Assembly (NCBI GenBank): GCA_003517965.1
Contig: DOZO01000026.1
Location: 684-36,199 of the forward strand
Source: Desulfobulbaceae bacterium
GTDB lineage: Bacteria > Desulfobacterota > Desulfobulbia > Desulfobulbales > Desulfurivibrionaceae
DNA length: 35,516 nt
Direction of reading: 5' to 3'
The notes under the pieces are model-generated. The model did not search any database and had not been told where the DNA came from. It was given only the letters and a program-made list of their open reading frames with translations. Both the position numbers and the translations under genes were made by a program. This document shows, one piece after another, positions 1 to 8,735 of the stretch (position 1 is the stretch's first letter; each line of letters opens with the position of its first letter).

Positions 1-59
1 ACGAAACTTATACCCTCTGGGTACATATTACGATTTAAACCATAGCACGGGAGAAAACA

Positions 60-950
60 ATGAAGGTAGCAGCCATCGCGGAAAGCATCAATATCATGGG
101 AAAAAGAAGCGGCACCGCCATGAAGGAAAGAAATCCTGGACCTGTTCAGGAAATGGCCAAAGAAGAGACCGCTGCTGGCGCCTCCTACCTGGATCTCAAC
201 ATCGGCCCGGCCCGTAAGGATGGTATCGAATTGATGCCCTGGGCAGTGCAGACCGTAGAGGCGGTAAGCTCCCTGCCCCTTTGCTTGGACACCACCAACA
301 CCGACGCCATGGCTGCCGGGTTCAAGGTGGTGAAAAACCGCGAAGCCGCGATCATGAACTCTATCTCCGCCCAGCCAGAACGGATGGAAAAGCTCATCCC
401 CGTTGCCGCCGAAGCAGGCTGCAATGTTATCGCCCTCCTCTGGGGCCCGGACGGCATGCCCCGTGACTCCAACGAGCGCGCCGCCATGGCTGTGGACCTG
501 ATGATGGCCCTGGCCGAGGCCGGCATCCCCAACGAAAAGATGCTTTTTGACCCGATCGGCACCCCCATCACCTTAGGCGCCGACCAGATCGCCTCCGGCC
601 TTGAGTTCATGGAAATGCTGCAGGAAATCGCCCCTGGCGCCGGTTCCACCGTGGGGCTGTCCAACGTCAGCAACGGCGTGGCCGAGCACCTGCGCAAATA
701 CCTCGACCGCACCTACCTGATCATGCTGATGAAGTACGGAATCACCACCGCCATCGTCAATGTGTACGACACTGAGCTGATGGCCATCTGCAAGGGCGAA
801 CGCCAGAATCTGGTGGACATGGTCCACGGCATGATGGACGGCAACGATCCCGATCCCGCGGGCCTGACCGGCACCGCCATTGAACATTACAAAACCTATA
901 AGGTTTTGTCTGGCCAGAACGTGTTCAGCGAGTCTTGGCTGACTCTGTAA
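60..950 (+). CDS. acsE: Methyltetrahydrofolate:corrinoid methyltransferase (AcsE-like)
   Basis: This 296-aa protein is a pterin-binding TIM barrel related to dihydropteroate synthase. It should transfer the methyl group of methyl-tetrahydrofolate to a corrinoid iron-sulfur protein, a Wood-Ljungdahl step in the cytoplasm. The sequence shows the YLDLNIGP strand (43-50), the LCLDTTN strand with Asp77, DPIG with Asp164, and LSNVSNG with Asn202; these match the folate-binding Asp/Asp/Asn set of AcsE. Its length is slightly above the roughly 262 aa of the Moorella enzyme. The ATG follows GGGAGAAAACA. It is the first gene visible, so partner acs genes would lie left of the window. A corrinoid methyltransferase for another methyl donor is possible. 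The family is certain, the AcsE role likely. Confidence 0.82.
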   Translation: MKVAAIAESINIMGKRSGTAMKERNPGPVQEMAKEETAAGASYLDLNIGPARKDGIELMPWAVQTVEAVSSLPLCLDTTNTDAMAAGFKVVKNREAAIMNSISAQPERMEKLIPVAAEAGCNVIALLWGPDGMPRDSNERAAMAVDLMMALAEAGIPNEKMLFDPIGTPITLGADQIASGLEFMEMLQEIAPGAGSTVGLSNVSNGVAEHLRKYLDRTYLIMLMKYGITTAIVNVYDTELMAICKGERQNLVDMVHGMMDGNDPDPAGLTGTAIEHYKTYKVLSGQNVFSESWLTL

Positions 951-951
951 A

Positions 952-1033
952 AAAGCGGCATTATATAGAGGCCGCTTTCCCTGATTCGGGACGGCCTTTT
1001 TAAAAGAGGAGGCTGCGGCCTCCTCTTTTTTTT
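952..1033 (+). terminator. Intrinsic terminator(s) after acsE-like gene
   Basis: Two hairpins follow the stop codon. The first pairs AAAGCGGC (952-959) with GCCGCTTT (971-978). The second pairs AAAGAGGAGG (1003-1012) with CCTCCTCTTT (1019-1028) across a 6-nt loop and runs into a T tract to 1033, a classical Rho-independent terminator. Confidence 0.85.
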
Positions 1034-1051
1034 ATTTCTGGGTTTGGAGAT

Positions 1052-1627
1052 ATGGCGGACATCCCTTCGCACCATATGATCTACGGCAGCCTGATCGATT
1101 ACGTTAGCGGCGAAACGCTGGTGGATACCGATGACGAGCGCTACCGCCAGAAACTGGCCCGGCTTCTGGTGGAAGAAAAAGGGTTTGCCAAGAGCGCCAT
1201 AGAGATGCGGCGCAGGATTGAAACCCTGTTTGCCAGTCAGTTTGTAGCCTCGAAGATAGACATTGTGGTAAGCATCGCAGGCCAGCGGGTGATGATCCTG
1301 CGCTACGGCCCCGGCTCGCTGGTGACACGGGAGCGTCCGGCCCTTGCCGCAGCCAGGGTGCTGGAGGAGAATCAGATGATTCCTCTTGCTGTGGTGACCA
1401 ACGGCGAGGATGCTGAGTTGCTGGACACCAGAACCGGCAAGGTGCTGGCCACCGGGCTGGGGGCCATCCCCACCCGGGAGGCGGTTGTCGCCCTGCTGCC
1501 GGGCCTGGATTTTCGCCCGGTGGCCCCGGAGCGGCGGGAGCCGGAGCTGCGGATTTTGAATGCCTTTGATGTCGAGACCTGCTGCGCCGGGGGGCCCTGT
1601 GCGCTGCCCGGGGCGAAAGAAGGCTGA
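1052..1627 (+). CDS. HsdR N-terminal-like domain protein, probably nuclease-inactive
   Basis: This 191-aa soluble protein resembles the stand-alone type I restriction HsdR N-terminal (PD-(D/E)xK-like) family. It has the YGSLIDY motif near residue 10, the DERYRQKLARLLVEEKGF helix, and a KIDIVV strand near 73-78. Where an active nuclease would have an E-x-K motif after the Asp strand, this protein reads RVMILRYGPGS, so the catalytic Glu/Lys appears to be lost. TTGGAG precedes the ATG. No hsdM or hsdS lies beside it; the only hsdM trace is a remnant about 10 kb away. It is probably a housekeeping or regulatory derivative of the fold, with function unknown. Confidence 0.6.
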   Translation: MADIPSHHMIYGSLIDYVSGETLVDTDDERYRQKLARLLVEEKGFAKSAIEMRRRIETLFASQFVASKIDIVVSIAGQRVMILRYGPGSLVTRERPALAAARVLEENQMIPLAVVTNGEDAELLDTRTGKVLATGLGAIPTREAVVALLPGLDFRPVAPERREPELRILNAFDVETCCAGGPCALPGAKEG

Positions 1628-1651
1628 GAAGGCTGAGAAGGCTGAGAAGGC
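1621..1651 (+). repeat. 9-bp tandem repeat at the stop codon
   Basis: Three perfect copies of AGGCTGAGA (1621-1629, 1630-1638, 1639-1647) and a partial fourth begin at the stop codon of the HsdR-N-like gene. A change in copy number would lie downstream of the TGA at 1625-1627, so it would not alter the protein. Confidence 0.9.
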
Positions 1652-1704
1652 CTTTCTATAAGTCCTATGGGTCCCATAGTACCTATAATTTTCAGGAGAA
1701 CACC

Positions 1705-3045
1705 ATGTCCGATTGGAGCAAGACCAGCTGGCAGCAATGCACCGCCCTGCAACAACCCAACTGGCCAAATAAAAATGAATTTACCGAGACAGTGCAGACC
1801 ATCTCCAAACTGCCGCCTCTGGTCTTTGCCGGAGAGATCCGCACCTTGAAGAAGCAACTGGCCCTGGCTGCCGAGGGCAAGGCCTTTCTGCTTCAGGGCG
1901 GCGACTGCGCCGAAGAATTTTCCATGTGCACCGCCCCGGCCATCCGGGAGCTGCTCAAGGTGATCCTGCAGATGGCAGTAATCATGAGCTACGCGGGCGG
2001 CAAGCCGGTGATCAAGGTGGGGCGCATGGCCGGACAGTACGCCAAGCCCCGCTCCGCCGATACCGAAATGATAAATGGTCTTGAGCTGCCCAGCTATCGG
2101 GGCGACATGGTCAACGCCATCGAGCCAACCCCCGAGGCCCGGCGACCAGACCCGCAGCGGATGCTCAAAGGCTATCATCTGGCCTGCGCCACCATGAACA
2201 TCCTGCGCGCCTTTACCATGGGCGGTTACGCCTCCCTGGAACGGGTTCATTCCTGGAACAACGAGTTCGTGGGCCGCTCCTCCCAGGGCCAACAGTATGA
2301 AAAACTTGCCCGTCAGATTGACCAGGCCATCAACTTCATGCGCATCGTGGGCATCGATACCGAGATCCCCCAGCTCACGCAAGCCAGTTTTTTCACCTCC
2401 CACGAGGCGCTGCTTCTGGGCTACGAGCAGGCCCTGACCCGCCAGGACTCAACCACCGGCGATTGGTACGACTGCTCGGCCCATATGCTCTGGATCGGCG
2501 AGCGCACCCGCCAGCTCGACGGGGCGCATGTGGAATTTTTTCGCGGGGTGCATAATCCTATCGGGGTCAAGATCGGGCCCAAGCACAATCTTGATGAGGT
2601 GAAAAGACTGGTCAGCGTCCTCAACCCAGACAACGAGCCAGGCCGTCTGACCTTGATCACCCGCTTCGGCGCGAAAAAGATCGGCGACAGCCTGCCCAGC
2701 CTGGCCCGCGCCATGAAGCAGGAAGGATTCCGGCTGGTCTGGAGCTGCGACCCCATGCACGGCAACACTTACACTGCGGAGAGCGGCCACAAAACCCGGA
2801 ATTTTGACGAGATCATGAGCGAGATTCGCTCATTTTTCGAGATCCACTGGGCCGAGGATACAATACCAGGAGGCATCCATTTTGAAATGACCGGGGAAAA
2901 CGTCACCGAATGCACCGGCGGCAGCAGAAAGATTCTCGATCACCATCTGGCCGAGAACTACCTGACTAACTGCGATCCGCGCCTGAACGCAGAACAAAGC
3001 TTAGAATTGGCCTTCCAGATTGCCGAGTTAATGCGGGAGAGATAG
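1705..3045 (+). CDS. 3-deoxy-7-phosphoheptulonate synthase, class II
   Basis: This 446-aa enzyme makes DAHP from phosphoenolpyruvate and erythrose 4-phosphate, the first step of the shikimate pathway. It is a class II (plant/mycobacterial type) DAHP synthase. Visible motifs are LQGGDCAEEF with the metal Cys (about 67-76), RMAGQYAKPRS (about 110-120), WIGERTRQLDGAH (about 260-272), GVKIGPKH (about 285), LITRFGAKKIG (about 315-325), CDPMHGNT (about 347-354) and HFEMTGENVTECTGG near 391-405. The length is usual for the family. AGGAGA lies just upstream of the ATG. Its last 18 bases overlap the 3' end of the leftward Cys-cluster gene, so the two are convergent. Confidence 0.97.
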   Translation: MSDWSKTSWQQCTALQQPNWPNKNEFTETVQTISKLPPLVFAGEIRTLKKQLALAAEGKAFLLQGGDCAEEFSMCTAPAIRELLKVILQMAVIMSYAGGKPVIKVGRMAGQYAKPRSADTEMINGLELPSYRGDMVNAIEPTPEARRPDPQRMLKGYHLACATMNILRAFTMGGYASLERVHSWNNEFVGRSSQGQQYEKLARQIDQAINFMRIVGIDTEIPQLTQASFFTSHEALLLGYEQALTRQDSTTGDWYDCSAHMLWIGERTRQLDGAHVEFFRGVHNPIGVKIGPKHNLDEVKRLVSVLNPDNEPGRLTLITRFGAKKIGDSLPSLARAMKQEGFRLVWSCDPMHGNTYTAESGHKTRNFDEIMSEIRSFFEIHWAEDTIPGGIHFEMTGENVTECTGGSRKILDHHLAENYLTNCDPRLNAEQSLELAFQIAELMRER

Positions 3046-3633
3046 GGTAGGCGGCTCCAGCAAGATCATCTCCGCAATGGTCTTTTTCACCTTGGGCAAT
3101 TTGCCCTGTTGTCCCCCGCACAGTTCCTGCTCTAAGGCCACCAGCTCTCTGAAAAGAGGGGCTCGTTCCACCTCTGGCACCACTTGTCTATCCCCCACGA
3201 TCTCCTGACAGCGGAAACAACCGGGGAATTTTTTGCTCTGCCCATTGGGAAAGATGAGACTGGAGGGCACCCCGTGCATCCGGCAGATCATCAATCGATG
3301 CTGGTAGAGAATGCACCGGCCTTCTTCATTGAGCGGGCACATGACTTGAGATCGTTCATCCTTAGTCAGCGCCTCCTCGCAGGCCGTTACATAATCGGAC
3401 GCCCGATTTTCGATGATTTTGCGTTGCGCTGGCGCAAGCTCTATAATTCCCTGCCAAAGATAGGCCCACTCCACATAGGTATGATGGAGAAAATAGGAGT
3501 CACAGCAGTTATCCGGGCATCCCTGGCAGGTGAAATCCAGTTGTCGGGCGACAAGGTCGTAGGCCATTTCCATCCGGCGATAAAGATCAGCGATTCTGGC
3601 CGTCATGGTCGCTGATCTTTCGCGAAAAACCAT
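3028..3633 (-). CDS. YkgJ/CxxCxxxCC-type cysteine-cluster protein
   Basis: This 201-aa protein carries the cysteine pattern of the putative zinc/iron-chelating family (PF03692-like). There is a CQGCPDNCC cluster (Cys36, 39, 43, 44), then Cys99, Cys107, Cys117 (LMICRMHG) and CFRC at 139/142. The biochemical role of the family is not established; members are thought to bind Fe-S or Zn. The ATG at 3633 is chosen because GGGAAGGGG lies immediately upstream; a longer reading would need a TTG at 3654. It follows the cytochrome c gene in the same direction with about 30 bp between, suggesting co-transcription. Its 3' end overlaps the DAHP synthase gene. Confidence 0.8.
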   Translation of the reverse strand: MVFRERSATMTARIADLYRRMEMAYDLVARQLDFTCQGCPDNCCDSYFLHHTYVEWAYLWQGIIELAPAQRKIIENRASDYVTACEEALTKDERSQVMCPLNEEGRCILYQHRLMICRMHGVPSSLIFPNGQSKKFPGCFRCQEIVGDRQVVPEVERAPLFRELVALEQELCGGQQGKLPKVKKTIAEMILLEPPTLSLPH

Positions 3634-3662
3634 TATCCCCTTCCCTGACTCCAACCTGATCT

Positions 3663-4148
3663 TTAGTATTTAGCCTTGATTTTTTCCAACTGTTCCTTGT
3701 TAATCCCCGGAACATCGCCTTTTGCCTTGAATCGATTCAGGTTCCAAGCCCCTTCGCCGAGCCAGGCCTTGATCGTTTTCAGATTTTTGGCCCGTTCCTC
3801 ATCGGTACCGCCAAGATACTGATACATATTGCCAGGCTTGCCGCCAGCAGAGCTGCCATCGTCGAGCCGCCGCATCATTGCCCCAGTTGCCGGCCAAACC
3901 ACATAACTCATAAAATGCGGATACGTATCCATCCTGGGCGCAACCGTCTTGCGCTTTGCACCATCAAGTTGCATCCAGTCGTTGTACTCAGGGGCACTTG
4001 CTCCATGGCAGGCGTCACATTTCGCCACGATGGGGGCGATATCGCTACGCCAGGTGGGTTCCGGGGCGGCTGTGGCCGGGGCAGACATACTCAGCGATAC
4101 GGCTATTCCAGTAGCAAACAGGGTGATCGATTTAAAACTCTTCAACAT
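3663..4148 (-). CDS. Periplasmic monoheme c-type cytochrome
   Basis: This 161-aa exported protein begins with a signal peptide: a basic start, a hydrophobic stretch at about 8-22, and a likely cleavage after the ATAA near residue 28. It has a single heme-attachment motif, CDACH, at residues 44-48. The remainder is Met- and Gly-rich (VVWPATGAMMRRL near 85-97), so a Met could be the sixth heme ligand; this is inference. The protein lacks further CxxCH sites and is probably a soluble periplasmic electron carrier. AAGGAGG upstream of the ATG fixes the start. It leads a short leftward pair with the Cys-cluster protein. Confidence 0.88.
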   Translation of the reverse strand: MLKSFKSITLFATGIAVSLSMSAPATAAPEPTWRSDIAPIVAKCDACHGASAPEYNDWMQLDGAKRKTVAPRMDTYPHFMSYVVWPATGAMMRRLDDGSSAGGKPGNMYQYLGGTDEERAKNLKTIKAWLGEGAWNLNRFKAKGDVPGINKEQLEKIKAKY

Positions 4149-4311
4149 GATTTTTTTCCTCCTTGAATTTGCATAATACTTTACCGCACCATTTCCTTAT
4201 TTAGCATACCATAATGAGGCAGGTGGCAAAATATAATTTGTGAGGTATGATACAAAACGTCAGACAAACGGTCGATCCCCATTTAACCTGCCATTTTTCC
4301 CCGGAGACCCC

Positions 4312-5664
4312 ATGCCCGCTCAACTTCCCTGCTTCAAGGCCTACGACATCCGGGGCCGGGTGCCCGATGAACTAAATGAGGCCCTGGCCTTTAACATCGG
4401 CCAGGCTTACAGCGCCAAATTCGCTCCGAAAAAAGTAGCCCTCGGCCACGACATCCGCCTCTCCAGCCCAGCCCTGGTCAAGAGTCTGGCCGAGGGCTTT
4501 CTTGCCGCCGGGGTGGATGTGGTGGATCTGGGTCTGTGCGGCACAGAGGAGATCTACTTTGCCGCTTTTAATCTTGAGGTGGACGGCGGGGTCATTGTCA
4601 CCGCCAGCCACAACCCGGCGGATTACAACGGCATGAAGCTGGTCCGCCAGGAAGCGAGGCCCATCTCCGGCGACACCGGCCTGCGGGAAATCGAACGGCT
4701 GGCCGCGGAGGGCCATCGGATTACCGCCAATACGCCTGGCGTCCTGACCCGCCTGGACAACAAGTCCGCCTATATCGACCATCTGCTGGGCTATGTTGAA
4801 ACCAAAGGGTTGAAACCCCTTACAATCGTGGCCAATGCCGGCAATGGCTGCGCTGGCCCGGTGATCGACCAGCTGGCCGCGCAACTGCCTTTTAAGTTTA
4901 TCAAATTTCAGTGGGAAACAGACGGCAGCTTCCCCAACGGAGTACCCAACCCGCTCCTGCCGGAAAACCGGGAGATCACGGCCAAGGCGGTTCGGGAACA
5001 CGGCGCCGATTTCGGCCTTGCCTGGGACGGCGATTTTGACCGCTGCTTTTTCTTTGACGAACAGGGGGGCTTTATCGAGGGCTACTACCTGGTGGGGTTG
5101 CTGGCCCAGGCCATACTGGTCAAGCATCCTGGGGCAAAAATCATCCACGACCCGCGGTTGGTGTGGAATACCGAAGAACTGGTCAGGCAGGCGGGCGGTA
5201 TCCCGATAATGAGCAAGACCGGCCACGCCTTTATCAAGGAGCGGATGCGGGCCGAGGATGCGGTGTACGGCGGCGAGATGAGCGCCCACCACTACTTCCG
5301 CGATTTTGCTTACTGCGATTCCGGGATGATTCCCTGGCTGCTGGTCGCCCAGATGTTAAGCAAGTCCGGACTGCCTCTTTCGCAATTGGTACGGAAACGG
5401 CAGACTGCTTTTCCGGTAAGCGGCGAGATCAACACCCGGGTGACGGATCCAGCGGCGGTGATTGCCAGGGTGGAAGCATTGTATGCCGAAACGCCGGGGA
5501 AGAGGGATTACACCGATGGCTTAAGCTTTACCGCGGAAAATTTCCGCTTCAACATCCGCAGCTCGAACACCGAACCGGTCCTACGCCTCAATGTGGAAAC
5601 AAAAGGTGATCCGGCCCTGCTGGCCGCCAAAACCGAGGAGCTGCTCGCCCTGATCCGGGCATAA
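4312..5664 (+). CDS. Phosphomannomutase/phosphoglucomutase
   Basis: This 450-aa alpha-D-phosphohexomutase interconverts 6- and 1-phosphates of mannose or glucose for polysaccharide precursors. All four signature loops are visible: KAYDIRG (9-15), the phosphoserine loop TASHNP with Ser99, the Mg loop DGDFDR (239-244), the sugar loop GEMSAHH (321-327) and the phosphate loop RSSNTEP (416-422). The frame is open 24 codons further upstream (ATG 4240), but GGAG at 4303-4306 and alignment of MPAQLPCFKAYDIRG with family N-termini favour 4312. The AlgC/ManB type cannot be resolved further by eye. Confidence 0.96.
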   Translation: MPAQLPCFKAYDIRGRVPDELNEALAFNIGQAYSAKFAPKKVALGHDIRLSSPALVKSLAEGFLAAGVDVVDLGLCGTEEIYFAAFNLEVDGGVIVTASHNPADYNGMKLVRQEARPISGDTGLREIERLAAEGHRITANTPGVLTRLDNKSAYIDHLLGYVETKGLKPLTIVANAGNGCAGPVIDQLAAQLPFKFIKFQWETDGSFPNGVPNPLLPENREITAKAVREHGADFGLAWDGDFDRCFFFDEQGGFIEGYYLVGLLAQAILVKHPGAKIIHDPRLVWNTEELVRQAGGIPIMSKTGHAFIKERMRAEDAVYGGEMSAHHYFRDFAYCDSGMIPWLLVAQMLSKSGLPLSQLVRKRQTAFPVSGEINTRVTDPAAVIARVEALYAETPGKRDYTDGLSFTAENFRFNIRSSNTEPVLRLNVETKGDPALLAAKTEELLALIRA

Positions 5665-5687
5665 AATCGGCTGTCCGCTACGTCTTT

Positions 5688-5879
5688 TTAATTGGCGGTC
5701 ACAATCGCCAAAAATCCATGCAGGCTTGCCGTGGCAACAAGCGCCAGGCCAACCTTGCGGTGCATGCCGATTTTGACCTGGATCCAATGCTGGCCGGAAG
5801 ACAACTGAAACAGCAGCAGCAGAAAATTGATGATCCCGAGAAGCTGCACCAGGGAAATTCCGCCGATCCGCATAATCAT
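5688..5879 (-). CDS. Small two-helix membrane protein with paired histidines
   Basis: This 63-aa protein has two predicted transmembrane helices (about 7-27 and 42-61) separated by a loop with QHW and MHRK. His40 and His54 are 14 residues apart along the second helix, the spacing used by bis-His heme b sites. The stretch HRKVGLALVATASLHG resembles a helix of ferric-reductase-like or b561-type proteins, but that likeness is only by eye. GGGAGGGG (5883-5890, complement) precedes ATG 5879; a second ATG lies at 5873. It is 41 bp downstream of the SOR-like gene, on the same strand, and is probably translated with it. Family unknown. Confidence 0.6.
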   Translation of the reverse strand: MIMRIGGISLVQLLGIINFLLLLFQLSSGQHWIQVKIGMHRKVGLALVATASLHGFLAIVTAN

Positions 5880-5920
5880 AATCCCCTCCCAATGAAAGAA
5901 AGCATCCGGCCAGCTTTACT

Positions 5921-6310
5921 CTATTGCAGGCCCACGGTCGCCTTTGCCGTATTGGCGCTGCCATGCATATTACAGAATGCCGCGGATTCAAGGGTAATCG
6001 GCCCAGCCATCACATAATCAAAGGTGCGGCTGAACTCGGCCGCCTCTGGAAGACTGCTCCCGCTGAACTCCCAACGGGCCGCCTCCTGCCCGTTGATGGT
6101 GAGAGTCACCAGTTTTGTATGATGGAAAAAATTATTGGCACTGTGCGAGACAAAGAGTTTAATTTTGATTTTCTGCCCCTGAGTGGCATTTGCAGGGGCT
6201 TCCAGACGGACAGGCGCCTGCTCCATCCGGACAAACGACTTACTGGCCAAGGCCGACCCCCCGGCAAGAAAAAACAGGCCGCTTACCAGCAACAACACAA
6301 TCTTTTTCAT
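5921..6310 (-). CDS. Exported superoxide reductase/desulfoferrodoxin-like protein
   Basis: This 129-aa protein starts with a Sec signal peptide (MKK, hydrophobic 4-20, cleavage near ALAS 20-23). The mature part looks like the Ig-like iron domain of superoxide reductase: a VSHSANNFFHH segment (His56, 63, 64) and a C-terminal FCNMHG (Cys113, His116). Superoxide reductase uses four His and one Cys around Fe. The N-terminal His ligand of neelaredoxin and the Lys/Glu loop are not obvious, and the His spacing is one residue longer than in Pyrococcus SOR. AGGAGG upstream supports the ATG at 6310. It is followed by the small membrane protein and preceded, 54 bp away, by IDH. Superoxide or peroxide defence in the periplasm is inferred. 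Confidence 0.7.
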   Translation of the reverse strand: MKKIVLLLVSGLFFLAGGSALASKSFVRMEQAPVRLEAPANATQGQKIKIKLFVSHSANNFFHHTKLVTLTINGQEAARWEFSGSSLPEAAEFSRTFDYVMAGPITLESAAFCNMHGSANTAKATVGLQ

Positions 6311-6364
6311 GGTGCTTCCTCCTGTATACCTTATTGAGAAAAGCCTTTCGCCTATCATCATACT

Positions 6365-8593
6365 TCAGATGGCATCCACAATTCCATTGAAAGTTGCGCT
6401 GGGACGCATGGCCTGCGTGACCTTTTCCCGGTCCGGACAATAATAGCCGCCGATATCCACCGGCCTCCCCTGGACGCTGTTCAGCTCGGCGACAATCGTT
6501 GCCTCGTTGTCGGCAAGCGCCTGCGCCACCTTGGCAAAACGCGCCTGTACCCCTGTATCCTTGCTCTGTTCCGCCAGGCTTTGCGCCCAATAAAGAGCCA
6601 GATAAAAATGGCTACCCCGGGTATCGAGCTCCCCTACCTTGCGAGAAGGGGACTTCTCGTTTTCCAGAAACTTCCCTATGGCCTGGTCCAGCGTCTCCGC
6701 AAAAAGCAACGCTTTTTCATTATGAAAGGTGGAATAGATATGCTCAAATGATGGCACCAAGGCGCAAAATTCCCCCAAGGAATCCCAGCGCAGATGGCCT
6801 TCCCGGATAAACTGCTCCACATGCTTGGGCGCTGAACCGCCCGCCCCGGTCTCAAACATCCCTCCCCCGTTCATCAGAGGGACGATGGAGAGCATTTTGG
6901 CGCTGGTGCCCAATTCCAGAATGGGGAACAGGTCGGTGAGATAATCGCGCAGCACGTTGCCGGTAACCGAGATGGTATCCTCTCCCTTTCTGGTGCGGGC
7001 AAGCGTAAAGCGCATTGCCTCGATCGGCGGCATGATCCAGATCTCCAGGCCGCTGGTGTCATGGTTTGGCAGATAGGCTTTCACCTTGCTAATCAGCTCG
7101 GCATCATGAGCCCGGTTTGCATCCAGCCAGAAAATCGCCGGGGTGCCGGTTGCCCTGGCGCGATTTACAGCCAGCTTGACCCAATCCTGGATCGGCGCAT
7201 CCTTGGTCTGGCAACCCCGGAAGATATCGCCCGTTTCCACCGGCTGTGCCAGCAGGATTGCGCCGGATGTGTTATCCACCATGCGGATGGTTCCCTTGCC
7301 GGGGGCGAGAAAGGTCTTGTCATGAGAGCCATACTCCTCGGCCTTTTGCGCCATCAGCCCTACATTGGCGACGCTGCCCATGGTGGCGGGATCAAAGGCG
7401 CCGTGCCTTTGACAATCTTCAACGACCTCCTGGTAGATCATGGCATAACAGCGATCCGGGATCATGGCGATGGTATCGTGCAACTGATCATCTGCCCCCC
7501 ACATCCTGCCGCCGTCCCGGATCACCACCGGCATGGAGGCATCAACAATCACGCTATTAGGAACATGCAGATTGGTGATGCCCTTGCTGGAATCCACCAT
7601 GGCGAGTTCACAATTGGTCTTGTAAGCTGCGGCAATGTCTGCCTCGATTTCGGCCCGCTTTGTCTCCGGCAGACTCTGGATCTTGGCATACAGATCACCC
7701 AGGCCGTTATTGACCTTGACCCCCAGCTCCTTGATGATCGCGGCATGCCTGGTAAAAACATCCTGATAAAAAACGGTGACGCCGTGACCAAACATAACCG
7801 GGTCTGAGACCTTCATCATGGTAGCCTTGAGATGCAGCGACAGCAACAGCCCGTCATTCTTGGCCGCCTCAATCTGCTGGACATAGAATTTCCGCAGGGC
7901 TGCAACATTCATGACCGAGGCATCAAGAATCTCGCCCGCAAGCAAGGCAGTCTTCGCCTTGAGCACCGAAATGGCGCCATCGTCGCCAACAAACTCGATC
8001 TGCACCTCGCACGTCCTGGTAACTGTCAGCGATTTTTCACTACCGTAGAAATCCCCGCCGGTCATATATGCAACTCGACTTTTAGAAACAACAGGCCATG
8101 GTTTCATCATTTTATGCGGATTTTTCTGGCCAAACCGTTTTACGGAAACTGCCGCCCGTCGATCAGAATTTCCTTCCCGCAGGACTGGATTTACCGCACT
8201 TCCCAACACCTTGGCAAATCGGGCCTTAAATTCCTTCTCAGCCTCAGTTGTTGGGGTCTCGGGATAATCCGGGATAGCGTAGCCCTTCTCTTGCAACTCC
8301 TTGATTGCCCCCTGCAATTGCGGAATGGAAGCGCTGATATTGGGCTGCTTGATGATATTGGTCTCCGGCAACTTAACAAGCCTACCCAGTTCGGTTAGAT
8401 CATCCGGGAGGCGCTGGCTCTCATTCAGAACTTCCGGAAAACTGGCGATAATCCTGCCAGCAAGGGAAATATTCATGATTTCAACAACAATGCCCGAACC
8501 TTTTGTATAAGCTTGAAGAATCGGGAGCAGGGACCAGGTTGCCAGGGCGGGGGCTTCATCAACTTCCGTATAGATAATCTTTTGGGTGACCAT
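6365..8593 (-). CDS. icd: Isocitrate dehydrogenase (NADP+), monomeric type
   Basis: This 742-aa enzyme oxidatively decarboxylates isocitrate to 2-oxoglutarate with NADP+. It matches the monomeric IDH family in length (Azotobacter about 741 aa) and sequence: IIYTEVDEAPALAT at the N-terminus, the substrate loop REGNSDRRAA (139-148), the following HKMMKPWP, the MWGADDQLHD region, DNTSGAILL, and the C-terminal RPVDIGGYY. ATG 8593 with AAGGAA upstream is preferred over ATG 8620, which adds nine residues absent from relatives. It is divergent from the membrane protein at 8736 and lies upstream of the SOR-like gene. Confidence 0.97.
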   Translation of the reverse strand: MVTQKIIYTEVDEAPALATWSLLPILQAYTKGSGIVVEIMNISLAGRIIASFPEVLNESQRLPDDLTELGRLVKLPETNIIKQPNISASIPQLQGAIKELQEKGYAIPDYPETPTTEAEKEFKARFAKVLGSAVNPVLREGNSDRRAAVSVKRFGQKNPHKMMKPWPVVSKSRVAYMTGGDFYGSEKSLTVTRTCEVQIEFVGDDGAISVLKAKTALLAGEILDASVMNVAALRKFYVQQIEAAKNDGLLLSLHLKATMMKVSDPVMFGHGVTVFYQDVFTRHAAIIKELGVKVNNGLGDLYAKIQSLPETKRAEIEADIAAAYKTNCELAMVDSSKGITNLHVPNSVIVDASMPVVIRDGGRMWGADDQLHDTIAMIPDRCYAMIYQEVVEDCQRHGAFDPATMGSVANVGLMAQKAEEYGSHDKTFLAPGKGTIRMVDNTSGAILLAQPVETGDIFRGCQTKDAPIQDWVKLAVNRARATGTPAIFWLDANRAHDAELISKVKAYLPNHDTSGLEIWIMPPIEAMRFTLARTRKGEDTISVTGNVLRDYLTDLFPILELGTSAKMLSIVPLMNGGGMFETGAGGSAPKHVEQFIREGHLRWDSLGEFCALVPSFEHIYSTFHNEKALLFAETLDQAIGKFLENEKSPSRKVGELDTRGSHFYLALYWAQSLAEQSKDTGVQARFAKVAQALADNEATIVAELNSVQGRPVDIGGYYCPDREKVTQAMRPSATFNGIVDAI

Positions 8594-8735
8594 ATTTTTT
8601 CCTTCATTTTTATGCCGCAATCGACAATACTCTATACTGAAAAGATATCCGGATTTTCATAAAAATTTAGCATATATCGTTGGGGATTGCACCCATCTTG
8701 TCAGTCTCTTTTCGCGTGAGCCGGAACATCCAACC

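Noticed and set aside
1372..2403. 343-codon open frame antisense to the DAHP synthase region
   Set aside because: It spans two real sense genes and the intergenic tandem repeat, giving a low-complexity SQPSQPS run; no domain is seen.
4372..5292. 306-codon open frame antisense to phosphomannomutase
   Set aside because: The sense frame holds all four catalytic loops; the antisense frame is His/Gly/Val-rich shadow sequence.
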